43,167 nucleotides of DNA, taken from positions 1-43,167 of the forward strand of contig NZ_BLYI01000042.1 in the NCBI RefSeq assembly GCF_016586355.1. Direction: 5' to 3'. Shown piece by piece: positions 36,726-43,167 of this stretch; position 1 is the first letter of the stretch; every line of letters begins with the position of its first letter. The notes under the pieces are model-generated. The model was not told where the DNA came from. It searched no databases and saw only the letters and a program-made list of their open reading frames with translations. A program made the translations under genes and the position numbers. The DNA is from Anaerostipes butyraticus (GTDB taxonomy: Bacteria; Bacillota; Clostridia; Lachnospirales; Lachnospiraceae).

Positions 36726-36805
36726 ATTACCATTGGTCATTTTAAAAATACCCACTTTCACATCCTTTGTCAATACCAATTGACATATTTATTACCATTG
36801 GTTAT
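36726..36805. promoter_or_regulatory. three operator-like repeats for the GntR/UTRA regulator
   Basis: Three 15-bp sites share the near-palindromic core TACCAnTTGG: ATTACCATTGGTCAT (36726-36740), AATACCAATTGACAT (36772-36786) and ATTACCATTGGTTAT (36791-36805). Site 1 covers the start region of the minus-strand promoter. Site 2 overlaps both -35 boxes. Site 3 lies in the spacer of the plus-strand promoter. TGGT/ACCA half sites are typical of UTRA-type GntR regulators. Confidence 0.75.
36745..36773 (-). promoter_or_regulatory. promoter of the dehydrogenase-G1PDH-HAD-gntR operon
   Basis: On the minus strand TTGACA (36768-36773) and TATTTT (36745-36750) with a 17-bp spacer. Confidence 0.75.
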
Positions 36806-36808
36806 AAT
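36780..36808 (+). promoter_or_regulatory. promoter of the divergent aldolase gene
   Basis: TTGACA (36780-36785), a 17-bp spacer and TATAAT (36803-36808): perfect boxes, back to back with the minus-strand promoter. Confidence 0.88.
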
Positions 36809-36852
36809 TAGATCAGATTTAAAGCAATTCACATTTTATGGAGGTATATAAT

Positions 36853-37734
36853 ATGTTAATGACGATGAAAGAAATACTAAAAGATGCCAAAGATAGAAAG
36901 TATGCGGTTGGCGCTTTTAACGTTCCAAACCTTGAATCCATTCAGGCTGTTATCGCCGCTGCAGAAGAACTGAAAGTTCCTGTCATCCTGCAGCATGCAG
37001 AAGTACATGAAAATCTGATTTCCATGCAGGAAATTGGACCGATCATGCTGGATTACGCCAGAAGAGCTTCCGTTCCTGTCTGCGTTCATCTGGATCATGG
37101 AGCTTCTTTTGATTTATGCATCCAGGCAATTCGTCTCGGTTTTACTTCTATCATGTATGATGCCTCTGCAAAAAGTTATGAAGAAAATTTGGAAGAGACA
37201 AAAGAAATCGTAAAAATCGCTCATGCCGCCGGTGTATCAGTGGAAGCTGAATTAGGGCATATTTTTACTTCTTCCATAGGAGGAGGAGAAGGGCGGGGCG
37301 CTGTTGGAGCTGAAGATTTTAATTCACTTGATGACTGTTATACAGATCCGATTACCGCAAAGAATTTTGTAGAAGCCACTCATGTAGATGCTCTTGCCAT
37401 CTCTTTTGGCACAACCCACGGAGTCTATCTGACAGAACCAAAACTTGATTTGAACCGTATTACAGAAATCAAAAAACAGATTGATATTCCATTTGTCATG
37501 CACGGCGGATCCGGCGTGTCAGATGAAGATTTCAAAACAGCGATCCAAAACGGAATCACCAAGATCAATTATTATACCTATGGAGCCATGGCTGGAGGAA
37601 ATAAAATCCGAGAATATGTAAAGAGTGTTGGAAATAACGAAATATTCCTTCATGACATTATTGCCGCAGGAAAAGAAGGGGTGAAAGAAGATGTAAAATC
37701 TGCAATGAAAGTTTTTGCAGATTCCATTTTGTAG
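36853..37734 (+). CDS. class II fructose-bisphosphate aldolase family protein
   Basis: A 293-residue class II aldolase. Seen: RKYAVGAFNVPNLESIQAV near the N-terminus, CVHLDHGASFDLCIQAI with the zinc His and catalytic Asp (near 80-96), EAELGHIFTSSIGGGEGRG near 134, ISFGTTHGVY with a zinc histidine, and VMHGGSGV near 215. It differs clearly from the aldolase at 6736-7581. GGAGG lies eight bases before ATG 36853-36855; other in-frame ATGs lie close on either side. It is under the same operator set as the divergent operon, so it probably cleaves the phosphorylated product of that pathway. Confidence 0.87.
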   Translation: MLMTMKEILKDAKDRKYAVGAFNVPNLESIQAVIAAAEELKVPVILQHAEVHENLISMQEIGPIMLDYARRASVPVCVHLDHGASFDLCIQAIRLGFTSIMYDASAKSYEENLEETKEIVKIAHAAGVSVEAELGHIFTSSIGGGEGRGAVGAEDFNSLDDCYTDPITAKNFVEATHVDALAISFGTTHGVYLTEPKLDLNRITEIKKQIDIPFVMHGGSGVSDEDFKTAIQNGITKINYYTYGAMAGGNKIREYVKSVGNNEIFLHDIIAAGKEGVKEDVKSAMKVFADSIL

Positions 37735-37754
37735 AATTCCTATATATTTGCACA

Positions 37755-37798
37755 CAAAAAACTGCCATCCTGACATTATCGTCAGTCTGGCAGTTTTC
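37755..37798. terminator. bidirectional terminator between aldolase gene and rplL
   Basis: AAAACTGCCA and TGGCAGTTTT enclose an inner CTGAC/GTCAG pairing, with A/T runs on both sides, between two convergent genes. Confidence 0.88.
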
Positions 37799-37832
37799 AT
37801 TCACATATTCAATAAGAAAGCATTCTCTTAAA

Positions 37833-38195
37833 TTATTTAAGAGTAACTTTAGCTCCCTGCTCTTCAAGTTTTGTTTTGTATTCTTCAGCTTCTGCTTTAG
37901 ATACACCTTCTTTAACAACTTTAGGAGCTCCGTCAACTAATTCTTTTGCTTCTTTTAATCCAAGTCCTGTGATTTCACGAACAGCTTTGATAACTTTAAC
38001 TTTTGCAGATCCAACTTCTGTTAATTCTACATCGAATTCATCTTTTTCTTCTGCTCCGCCTTCAGCTCCGCCTGCTGCTACTACAACACCTGCTGCTGCA
38101 GATACACCGAATTCTTCTTCACAAGCTTTTACTAATTCATTTAATTCTAATACTGATAAACCTTTGATAACTTCAATAATTTCCTGAGTTGTCAT
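37833..38195 (-). CDS. rplL: 50S ribosomal protein L7/L12
   Basis: A 120-residue L7/L12 stalk protein that recruits translation factors. It has an N-terminal dimerisation helix, an Ala/Gly-rich hinge ([18 protein letters not shown]) and the conserved C-terminal domain ([20 protein letters not shown], then [11 protein letters not shown]). AGGAGG precedes the ATG. It follows rplJ by 42 bp and ends at a terminator, so it is not joined to rpoB. Confidence 0.98.
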   Translation of the reverse strand: MTTQEIIEVIKGLSVLELNELVKACEEEFGVSAAAGVVVAAGGAEGGAEEKDEFDVELTEVGSAKVKVIKAVREITGLGLKEAKELVDGAPKVVKEGVSKAEAEEYKTKLEEQGAKVTLK

Positions 38196-38237
38196 TATGA
38201 TTTTCCTCCTAATTCAAATTTAATATTTTACTTAAAA

Positions 38238-38750
38238 TTATTCTGCAGCTTCTGCTGCTTCCCCTGCTCCGCCTTTTTCAGCGATCTGATTAATAACACG
38301 AGCAAAGTTTGTAATTGGAGACTGGATACTTCCAAGGAATTTTGCAAGCAGTTCGTCTCTTGATGGAATACTTGCGATAACTTTGATTCCATCTTTGTCA
38401 TAGAATGTTCCTTCTACAACTCCAGACTTCATCTCTAAAGACTCTACGTCTTTTGCATATTTTGCAATGATACGTGCAGGAGCTGTCGCGTCTGTCTTAG
38501 AAACAGCAATCGCAGTAGGTCCTGTAAGATCTCCGGATAAAGAATCAAAATCCGTATCTTTCACTGCAAAACGAAGCATTGTATTCTTGTATACTTTATA
38601 GTCAACACCTGCTTCTCTTAATTCCTTACGCATTGCTGTATCTTGTTCAACTGTAATTCCACGATAAGAAACAAGCACTGCTGACTGAGCATCTGCAAGT
38701 AATTCTTTGATTTCGTCTACAATCGGTTGTTTTAACTCAACTTTTGCCAT
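38238..38750 (-). CDS. rplJ: 50S ribosomal protein L10
   Basis: A 170-residue L10, the base of the L7/L12 stalk (AVLVSYRGITVEQDTAMRKE near 25-44, YKVYKNTMLRFAV near 52-64, then an alanine-rich C-terminus). ATG 38748-38750 (MAKVELKQPIVDEIKEL) has AAGGAGGTG upstream. A longer in-frame extension would run through the attenuator and is rejected. Regulated by the L10 leader. Confidence 0.97.
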   Translation of the reverse strand: MAKVELKQPIVDEIKELLADAQSAVLVSYRGITVEQDTAMRKELREAGVDYKVYKNTMLRFAVKDTDFDSLSGDLTGPTAIAVSKTDATAPARIIAKYAKDVESLEMKSGVVEGTFYDKDGIKVIASIPSRDELLAKFLGSIQSPITNFARVINQIAEKGGAGEAAEAAE

Positions 38751-38796
38751 TGAAATGGTGCACCTCCTTGATTTATTTTCGTGTACCGCCGCACCT

Positions 38797-38833
38797 AAAA
38801 AAGAAAAGCCCTCTGTCTCCAAAGACAAAGGGC
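38797..38833 (-). terminator. attenuator in the rplJ leader
   Basis: On the minus strand GCCCTTTGTCT and AGACAGAGGGC (one mismatch) form a hairpin followed by TTTTCTTTTTT, between the L10-binding leader and the rplJ ribosome binding site. Confidence 0.85.
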
Positions 38834-38844
38834 ATAATTAGCTC

Positions 38845-38915
38845 ATACTAATGATTCTCCTCGGTAGGTAGTTCTACGTTACGCCTTACGGCACCTACTG
38901 TCTTCGGCAGTAATA
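38845..38915 (-). ncRNA. ribosomal protein L10 leader
   Basis: The minus-strand leader contains GAAGACAGTAGGTGCCG and, further on, ACCTACCGAGGAGAATC. These match the conserved core of the L10(L12)4-binding leader of Bacillota (TAGGTG pairing with CACCTA-like sequence, then ACCGAGG). Excess L10 complex binding here would favour the attenuator downstream. Confidence 0.8.
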
Positions 38916-38922
38916 CTTTATA

Positions 38923-38951
38923 AAGATATCATACTTTGTTATATCTGTCAA
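38923..38951 (-). promoter_or_regulatory. promoter of rplJ-rplL
   Basis: On the minus strand TTGACA (38946-38951) and TATCTT (38923-38928), spacer 17 bp, just before the L10 leader. The -10 matches four of six bases. Confidence 0.65.
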
Positions 38952-39034
38952 CTATTTTTTTGTTTTTTTCCAAATTCCTATGACTGTGATCCTCCAGGGT
39001 GTTTTCATTTCACAGGAACATCGTTTTCATAAAT

Positions 39035-39070
39035 CAAAAAATCCTCTCTGTGAATCTCACAGAGAGGATT
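39035..39070 (-). terminator. terminator after rplA
   Basis: AATCCTCTCTGTGA pairs perfectly with TCACAGAGAGGATT around a three-base loop, with TTTTTTGA after it on the minus strand. It separates rplA from rplJ-rplL. Confidence 0.88.
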
Positions 39071-39081
39071 ATCGTTAAGAC

Positions 39082-39774
39082 TTAAGCAAATTTTGTTGTA
39101 TCAACTTTCACTCCAGGTCCCATTGTAGAAGAAATTGTTACATTTCTAAAATACTGACCTTTCGCTGCAGCAGGTTTTGCTTTTACAATTGCATCGATTA
39201 ACGTTTGGAAGTTGTCCACTAACTGTTCTTCCGTAAAGGAAGCTTTTCCTACTGGCACATGAATAATATTAGATTTGTCTAATCTATACTCGATCTTACC
39301 TGCTTTGATCTCTTTGATCGCATTTGCAACATCCATAGTTACAGTTCCGGCTTTCGGGTTAGGCATTAAACCTTTTGGTCCAAGATCACGACCTAAACGT
39401 CCTACGATACCCATCATATCTGGTGTTGCTACAACAACATCAAAGTCAAACCAGTTTTCTTTCTGGATTTTTGGTACTAATTCTTCTGCTCCAACATATT
39501 CTGCTCCAGCAGCTTTTGCTTCTTCTGCTTTTGCATCTTTTGCGAATACAAGAACTTTTACTTCTTTTCCTGTTCCGTTTGGCAGTACAACTGCTCCACG
39601 GATCTGCTGATCTGCCTGACGTCCATCGACACCAAGACGGATATGAGCTTCGATCGTCTCGTCAAATTTTGCGTTTGCTAATTTTTTTACTAATGAAACT
39701 GCGTCCTTTGCCTCATAAGTAGTTGTTTTGTCTACTAATTTTGCAAGTTCTGCATATCTCTTACCTTTTTTCAT
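39082..39774 (-). CDS. rplA: 50S ribosomal protein L1
   Basis: A 230-residue L1, which forms the mobile L1 stalk at the E site and represses its own operon. Seen: [40 protein letters not shown] and the C-terminal [18 protein letters not shown] 39772-39774 ([13 protein letters not shown]) has AGGAGG nine bases upstream; an extension 15 codons further upstream lacks a site and exceeds the family length. Confidence 0.97.
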   Translation of the reverse strand: MKKGKRYAELAKLVDKTTTYEAKDAVSLVKKLANAKFDETIEAHIRLGVDGRQADQQIRGAVVLPNGTGKEVKVLVFAKDAKAEEAKAAGAEYVGAEELVPKIQKENWFDFDVVVATPDMMGIVGRLGRDLGPKGLMPNPKAGTVTMDVANAIKEIKAGKIEYRLDKSNIIHVPVGKASFTEEQLVDNFQTLIDAIVKAKPAAAKGQYFRNVTISSTMGPGVKVDTTKFA

Positions 39775-39856
39775 TCTAAAATACCTCCTGTGGTAATATC
39801 GGGAAGCCAGCCCTCCCACTTCTTAATTCTTAATTTTAAGGCAGCACATCTGATTT

Positions 39857-40282
39857 CTAGTCTTCTACTGTGATTCCCATACTTCTTGCAGTTCCGGCAA
39901 TCATGCTCATAGCTGCTTCGAGAGAACCTGCATTTAAGTCTGGCATCTTTGTCTCAGCGATCTTCTGGATCTCTTCTTTAGAAATCGTTGCTACTTTCTT
40001 TCTGTTTGGCTCGCCTGATCCAGACTGGATCTTGCATGCTTTCTTTAATAAAACTGCAGCCGGCGGAGTCTTTGTTACGAAGCTGAAGCTTCTGTCCTGA
40101 TATACTGTGATAACAACAGGAATTACAACATCTCCCTGATCTGCTGTTCTTGCGTTAAATTCTTTTGTAAACTGTACAATGTTTACACCATGCTGACCAA
40201 GAGCTGGTCCAACTGGTGGTGCAGGTGTTGCCTTTCCTGCTGGAATCTGAAGTTTGATATAACCTTCTACTTTCTTTGCCAT
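39857..40282 (-). CDS. rplK: 50S ribosomal protein L11
   Basis: A 141-residue L11 of the GTPase-associated centre. The N-terminal domain has [20 protein letters not shown] and [11 protein letters not shown] with the thiopeptide-contact prolines. The C-terminal 23S rRNA-binding domain ends [22 protein letters not shown] site precedes the ATG. It lies about 85 bp after nusG. Confidence 0.98.
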   Translation of the reverse strand: MAKKVEGYIKLQIPAGKATPAPPVGPALGQHGVNIVQFTKEFNARTADQGDVVIPVVITVYQDRSFSFVTKTPPAAVLLKKACKIQSGSGEPNRKKVATISKEEIQKIAETKMPDLNAGSLEAAMSMIAGTARSMGITVED

Positions 40283-40368
40283 AATCGTTAACCTCCTGAT
40301 TATTGTGGTAATTACGGGATAGCCCTCCCACTTTGTCTCAAATAAAGAAGTTCTGTTTCTTTATTTTG

Positions 40369-40917
40369 CTACGCTTTCTTGATATCCAAGAAATTAATCT
40401 CCACAGAAGTAGCTCTTCCAAACATCTCTACTTCAATGGTTACTGTCTGCTTGTGTTCATTAATTGCAGTAATCGCACTTGTTGTTCCTTCCCAAGCACC
40501 AGAAGTTACAACAATCATGTCTCCTACCTCAGCGTCAAACTCGACTTTTTCCTGTTTTGGCGCTTCAGCTTCTGTTCCTCCACCCAGCTGGATTCCTAAC
40601 GGCTTCATTTCAGCAGGAGTAAGGGGAACCGGTTTTGATCCTGGTCCTACAAAGCCTGTGACTCCTCTGGTATTTCTAACAACATACCAGGTATCATCAT
40701 TCATCACCATATGGATCAATACGTATCCCGGAAACATTTTTTTGGAAACTTTCTTTTTTACACCATTCTTAAGTTCAACCACATCTTCAAGGGGTACTTT
40801 AACTTCCAGTATCTCATCCTGAAGCTTGCGGTTTTCAATGGTTTTTTCAAGATTTGCTTTTACCTTATTCTCATAGCCGGAATAAGTGTGAACGACATAC
40901 CAATTTGCTTCTGCCAT
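40369..40917 (-). CDS. nusG: transcription termination/antitermination protein NusG
   Basis: A 182-residue NusG that binds RNA polymerase. The NGN domain begins WYVVHTYSGYENKVKANLE and includes KKMFPGYVLIHMVMND and the NTRGVTGFVG loop. The KOW domain (from about 125) has GDMIVVTSGAWEGTTSAI. AAGGAG lies five bases before the ATG. It lies 15 bp after secE. Confidence 0.98.
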   Translation of the reverse strand: MAEANWYVVHTYSGYENKVKANLEKTIENRKLQDEILEVKVPLEDVVELKNGVKKKVSKKMFPGYVLIHMVMNDDTWYVVRNTRGVTGFVGPGSKPVPLTPAEMKPLGIQLGGGTEAEAPKQEKVEFDAEVGDMIVVTSGAWEGTTSAITAINEHKQTVTIEVEMFGRATSVEINFLDIKKA

Positions 40918-40932
40918 AAATTCTCCTTACCT

Positions 40933-41139
40933 CTATCCTACCAGTGCCTGTATTCCGTACTGAAGTCCCATGTCCAGGACAGCGACTATAATACCAATGA
41001 TCAAGGCACAGATAACTACAACTGCTGTTTCTTTTGCAATTCTTCCTTTGGTCGGCCAGATAATTCTTCCGAATTCAGCTTTCATCTGCTTAAACCAGTT
41101 TGTCTTTTTGGCTTTCTTTTTCTTGTCCTTCTTTTCCAT
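40933..41139 (-). CDS. secE: preprotein translocase subunit SecE
   Basis: A 68-residue SecE. A lysine-rich cytosolic N-terminus (KKDKKKKAKKTNWFKQMK) precedes the amphipathic helix with the family's IIWPTKG motif. A single membrane segment follows (about residues 36-60). It clamps SecY in the translocon. The GGAG-type site lies just before the ATG. It lies between rpmG and nusG, the conserved order. Confidence 0.95.
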   Translation of the reverse strand: MEKKDKKKKAKKTNWFKQMKAEFGRIIWPTKGRIAKETAVVVICALIIGIIVAVLDMGLQYGIQALVG

Positions 41140-41175
41140 ACTCCACTTCCTTAAGCTTGGGCCACGTCGGAAACA

Positions 41176-41325
41176 CTATTTTGTTTCTTTGTGCAGTGTA
41201 TGTTTCTTACAGAATTTGCAGTATTTCTTTGTTTCCATGCGTTCCGGATGAGTTTTCTTATCCTTCGTCATGTTGTAATTACGCTGTTTACATTCTGTAC
41301 ATTCTAATGTTACTCTTGTGCGCAC
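41176..41325 (-). CDS. rpmG: 50S ribosomal protein L33
   Basis: A 49-residue L33 of the zinc-binding type: CTEC near residues 9-12 and CKFC near 36-39 are the four zinc cysteines, with [16 protein letters not shown] between. The start is GTG (41323-41325) with GGAGG eight bases upstream, giving [12 protein letters not shown] (initiator read as Met). First gene of rpmG-secE-nusG-rplK-rplA. Confidence 0.95.
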   Translation of the reverse strand: MRTRVTLECTECKQRNYNMTKDKKTHPERMETKKYCKFCKKHTLHKETK

Positions 41326-41405
41326 AACTTCCACCTCCATTATGATTCTTAATTAAATTAAAATAAGGCATAAAAAAAAGACCTTCTTCCAACGCTAAAG
41401 TCTAG

Positions 41406-41423
41406 CGTGATAATCATATCACG
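41406..41423. promoter_or_regulatory. palindrome covering the -10 box of the rpmG-secE promoter
   Basis: CGTGATA-ATCA-TATCACG is a perfect 7-4-7 inverted repeat centred on the -10 box. A second, outer pair, GACCTTC (41380-41386) and GAAGGTC (41433-41439), flanks the whole promoter and overlaps the -35 box. Confidence 0.5.
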
Positions 41424-41441
41424 TTCTCTTTCGAAGGTCAA
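41413..41441 (-). promoter_or_regulatory. promoter of rpmG-secE-nusG-rplK-rplA
   Basis: On the minus strand TTGACC (41436-41441) and TATGAT (41413-41418) with a 17-bp spacer, about 90 bp before rpmG. Confidence 0.8.
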
Positions 41442-41488
41442 CCGGTTTTTTTAAAAAATACAATACCACTTCACTTGCAAAAGTGTCA

Positions 41489-41556
41489 AGCACACAGTCT
41501 GCAAGCAGGCTTGCGCTGTGCTTTTTTTGTATTTTCCGATAACGAAACTTTTTGCA
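41489..41556 (+). repeat. hairpin element A flanking the Rpn gene
   Basis: An AGCACA(C)AG/CTGTGCT-type hairpin with an inner GCAAG/CTTGC pairing, then a T7 run on the plus strand and the tail GTATTTTCCGATAACGAAAC. It aligns over its whole length with 43020-43085 in the same orientation. No plus-strand gene ends here, so it is not simply a gene terminator. Confidence 0.6.
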
Positions 41557-41610
41557 AAGCGAAAAACACTGTCAGCATTTAAATTTCTGCCGATAGCGTT
41601 TCCATTAAGA

Positions 41611-42633
41611 TTACTGCAATCCATATTGGTTCAGCAGTTTTTTGCAGTATTGCTCATCTGCACAGACTCGTTCAATATCGTCAGCTCTGCCTTGCTGAAG
41701 CAGTATCCCGATCAATCGTAAAGTCCTGGCCCTCTCTTCTTCTCTTCCTATTCGAATTCCTTCCTGGCGTCCTCTTTCTTCCACCTGATCCAGTATCTTA
41801 TCAGTCCTGGCTCTCTCTTCTTCCCTTCCTATTCGAATTCCTTCCTGGCGTCCTCTTTCTTCCACCTGATCCAGTATCTTATCAGTCCTGGCCCTTTCTT
41901 CTTCCCTTCCTATTCGAATTCCTTCCTGGCGCCCTCTTTCTTCTACCCGATCCAGTATCACACACATATTGACCTCCTCCTTTTCATCCAGTTTTATTTT
42001 TAAAAACCGCTGGTCTTTCGCAAATACCGCCATAAATTTCAGCATCGCATCCACATGACGGATCGGTTTCCGACTGCCTTCATATACTTCTCTTCTCCGT
42101 CTTTTTACAAAATAATCTGCTATGATCCCAAAATCACTTCGAAACATTTGAACCTGTTCATCTGTCAGAAATGCGATCTCAAATACCTGGATCTTATAAT
42201 CGCTGCCCATGATCCCTTCCACTCTGGATATCCGGTCCTGAAGGCTCTTCTGACTCCTCCATGGCTGATCTCCAAAGTAGAGCACCAGAGTCACGACCTG
42301 GTACCTTTTATTTCCGGGAGATTCCAGCAGCTGTTCCCGGTAAGACGCTCCATCATAGCCGATCACCCGCAGAGACATGTCATGATCAATGGCTGTCTGG
42401 TTCTCCAGTCCAAAAAGCACAATCCGGGATCCGCTGATCCACAGCTTCAGATTATCCCTCTCCTGCTCATGGAGTTCACTGTCATCCGCCTTATACTGCG
42501 ATCTTGTCTTTGTCTGGTGTAATTCATCCTCCTTTACCACCGGTTCCCCATGAAATATCAGTACATTGATGATATCCGCAAACACATCCGGATAATCTTC
42601 CAGCATCTTTTCGACAATATCTTTCTGTCCCAT
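41611..42633 (-). CDS. Rpn family PD-(D/E)XK nuclease/putative transposase
   Basis: A 340-residue protein of the Rpn/YhgA recombination-promoting nuclease family, which cuts DNA and promotes RecA-independent recombination. The nuclease core (about 15-190) includes WISGSRIVLFGLENQTAID, with an E-x-Q motif, then SLRVIGYDGASYREQLL and VTLVLYFGDQPW. The C-terminal third is a charged helical region with three copies of VEERGRQEGIRIGREEERAR at 27-residue spacing. ATG 42631-42633 has GGAGG seven bases upstream; a longer frame upstream lacks a site. Related hairpins lie on both sides. Copy number of the repeat may vary between strains. Confidence 0.82.
   Translation of the reverse strand: MGQKDIVEKMLEDYPDVFADIINVLIFHGEPVVKEDELHQTKTRSQYKADDSELHEQERDNLKLWISGSRIVLFGLENQTAIDHDMSLRVIGYDGASYREQLLESPGNKRYQVVTLVLYFGDQPWRSQKSLQDRISRVEGIMGSDYKIQVFEIAFLTDEQVQMFRSDFGIIADYFVKRRRREVYEGSRKPIRHVDAMLKFMAVFAKDQRFLKIKLDEKEEVNMCVILDRVEERGRQEGIRIGREEERARTDKILDQVEERGRQEGIRIGREEERARTDKILDQVEERGRQEGIRIGREEERARTLRLIGILLQQGRADDIERVCADEQYCKKLLNQYGLQ
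41723..41965. repeat. 81-bp tandem repeat, three copies, inside the Rpn gene
   Basis: Copies start at 41723, 41804 and 41885, each beginning GTCCTGGC, with only a few substitutions. The period of 81 bp equals 27 codons, so gain or loss of a unit keeps the frame. Confidence 0.9.
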
Positions 42634-43005
42634 CGTGTTACCTCCTTTGTAATCCTTCCATACAGAATCACCAGGAGTGCAGGTAATTCTGTACTTATCT
42701 GTTACCTTCTTGAAATTCTGGCAGAAACGCCGCATAAATGCATAAGACATGCAAATAGAATAATAGATAAGTATAGTTTACCATACAGTATGATTCAGTG
42801 CAATGCTGTTTTTACTATTTTTACCATATATTTATTATATCATTTCATTTTTATATGTCAACTTATTAATATGAAAAATCCCGTTAATTTCCCTTCTGGC
42901 TTCTTCCCGCTCCGTTCCGTCATCATCCCACAGACCTGGTCTCTTCGATCCCGCCGCCGCTTCCGCAGCTCCCGTCTGTGGCTGATGGGCGTTCCGCCCA
43001 TCACT
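42634..43005. other. intergenic region upstream of the Rpn gene
   Basis: This stretch holds no gene I can support. 42750-42860 is A/T-rich and may contain the Rpn promoter. 42895-43000 is GC-rich on the plus strand and ends in a GATGGGC/GCCCATC hairpin (42984-43002). An open frame across 42858-43121 on the minus strand runs through the hairpins and is probably not coding. Confidence 0.5.
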
Positions 43006-43065
43006 GCAAATACATAAAGAGCACGACTCGCAAGTAAACTTTCGCCGTGCTCTTTATGTATTTGC
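43006..43065 (+). repeat. 20-bp perfect palindrome within element B
   Basis: Bases 43006-43025 are perfectly complementary to 43046-43065 around a 20-base loop, a long stem for an intergenic hairpin. Confidence 0.75.
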
Positions 43066-43085
43066 TGATGACGGAACTTTGCAGC
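43020..43085 (+). repeat. hairpin element B flanking the Rpn gene
   Basis: It aligns with element A (41489-41556): AGCAC start, GCAAG/CTTTCG middle, GTGCT, T-rich run, then GTATTTGCTGATGACGGAAC against GTATTTTCCGATAACGAAAC. Same orientation as A, on the other side of the Rpn gene. Confidence 0.6.
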
Positions 43086-43167
43086 AAAAAAATAGCTTTG
43101 TGCGATCACAAAGCTATTCAAAAAGAGAGGATTAAAAAATATATATGAAAAACTATGTCTTTAGTAT
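43086..43167 (-). ncRNA. candidate small RNA with CCUCUC tract (copy 2, cut by window edge)
   Basis: On the minus strand the conserved leader (43119-43167, matching 9411-9459) is followed by a different 12-bp hairpin (43091-43102 with 43107-43118, loop CGAT) and a T run. Conservation of the leader beside unrelated terminator stems points to the leader as the functional part. The promoter lies at or beyond the window edge. Confidence 0.4.

Noticed and set aside
38751-38828. An N-terminal extension of L10 reading through the leader.
   Set aside because: It would translate the attenuator hairpin; the ATG at 38748-38750 has a proper ribosome binding site and gives the family length.
42858-43121. 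An 87-codon minus-strand frame rich in Arg.
   Set aside because: It runs through two long hairpins and the small-RNA terminator stem and has no clear ribosome binding site.
1-43167. CRISPR arrays, tRNA or rRNA genes, prophage or defence systems.
   Set aside because: I saw no regularly spaced repeats, no cloverleaf or rRNA sequence and no phage or defence gene families; the Rpn protein is the only nuclease-like gene besides the IS.

Overview
The window looks like a chromosomal segment of a gut-type Lachnospiraceae member (Clostridia, Bacillota). Evidence: moderately low GC, strong AAGGAGG ribosome binding sites, Clostridia-like EF-Tu, EF-G, RpoB and RpoC, a group B-type [FeFe] hydrogenase, and mannose-family PTS genes. 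I cannot name a species from the sequence alone. Nearly all genes lie on the minus strand; transcription of the conserved blocks runs from high to low coordinates.

The backbone is the ribosomal protein/RNA polymerase superregion, split into blocks. In transcription order: rpmG-secE-nusG-rplK-rplA (41325 to 39082), an L10-type leader with attenuator and then rplJ-rplL (38950 to 37833), rpoB-rpoC (23404 to 15962), rpsL-rpsG-fusA (14784 to 11546), and tuf (11392 to 10199). Each block has a recognisable sigma-A promoter, and several end in a hairpin terminator. The usual rplL-rpoB junction is opened by about 14 kb of accessory metabolism. The usual small L7Ae-like gene between rpoC and rpsL is absent; its place is taken by about 1.1 kb without a convincing large gene, headed by a consensus promoter and containing complementary, hairpin-rich sequence. 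That is my best candidate for an undescribed long non-coding RNA.

Accessory modules. (1) 1702-8609: a divergently controlled catabolic operon resembling the enterobacterial L-sorbose operon in content: class II aldolase, zinc dehydrogenase, mannose-family PTS (EIIC-EIID fusion, EIIA, EIIB), short-chain dehydrogenase and a P-loop kinase, with an RpiR/SIS regulator opposite. (2) 24689-28564: a second mannose-family PTS (EIIA, EIIB, fused EIIC-EIID) with a SorC-family regulator, an alpha/beta hydrolase downstream, and an inverted repeat bracketing the promoter. (3) 28757-32574: a long-form glucose-6-phosphate isomerase, a small membrane protein and an [FeFe] hydrogenase-like protein. (4) 32651-37734: a transporter-less sugar-phosphate module (GntR/UTRA regulator, HAD-IIA phosphatase, glycerol-1-phosphate-dehydrogenase-like protein, zinc dehydrogenase and a divergent class II aldolase) with three operator-like repeats placed on two back-to-back promoters.

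Mobile or decaying DNA lies at the edges: a 5'-truncated DUF169 gene (722-1360), an IS200/IS605-type element whose tnpA carries a one-base frameshift (8640-9355), and an Rpn-type nuclease gene with an 81-bp tandem repeat, flanked by related hairpin elements (41489-43085). A short conserved minus-strand element ending in a terminator occurs beside the IS (9384-9459) and again at the right end of the window (43086-43167); it looks like a small RNA family with a CCUCUC pyrimidine tract.
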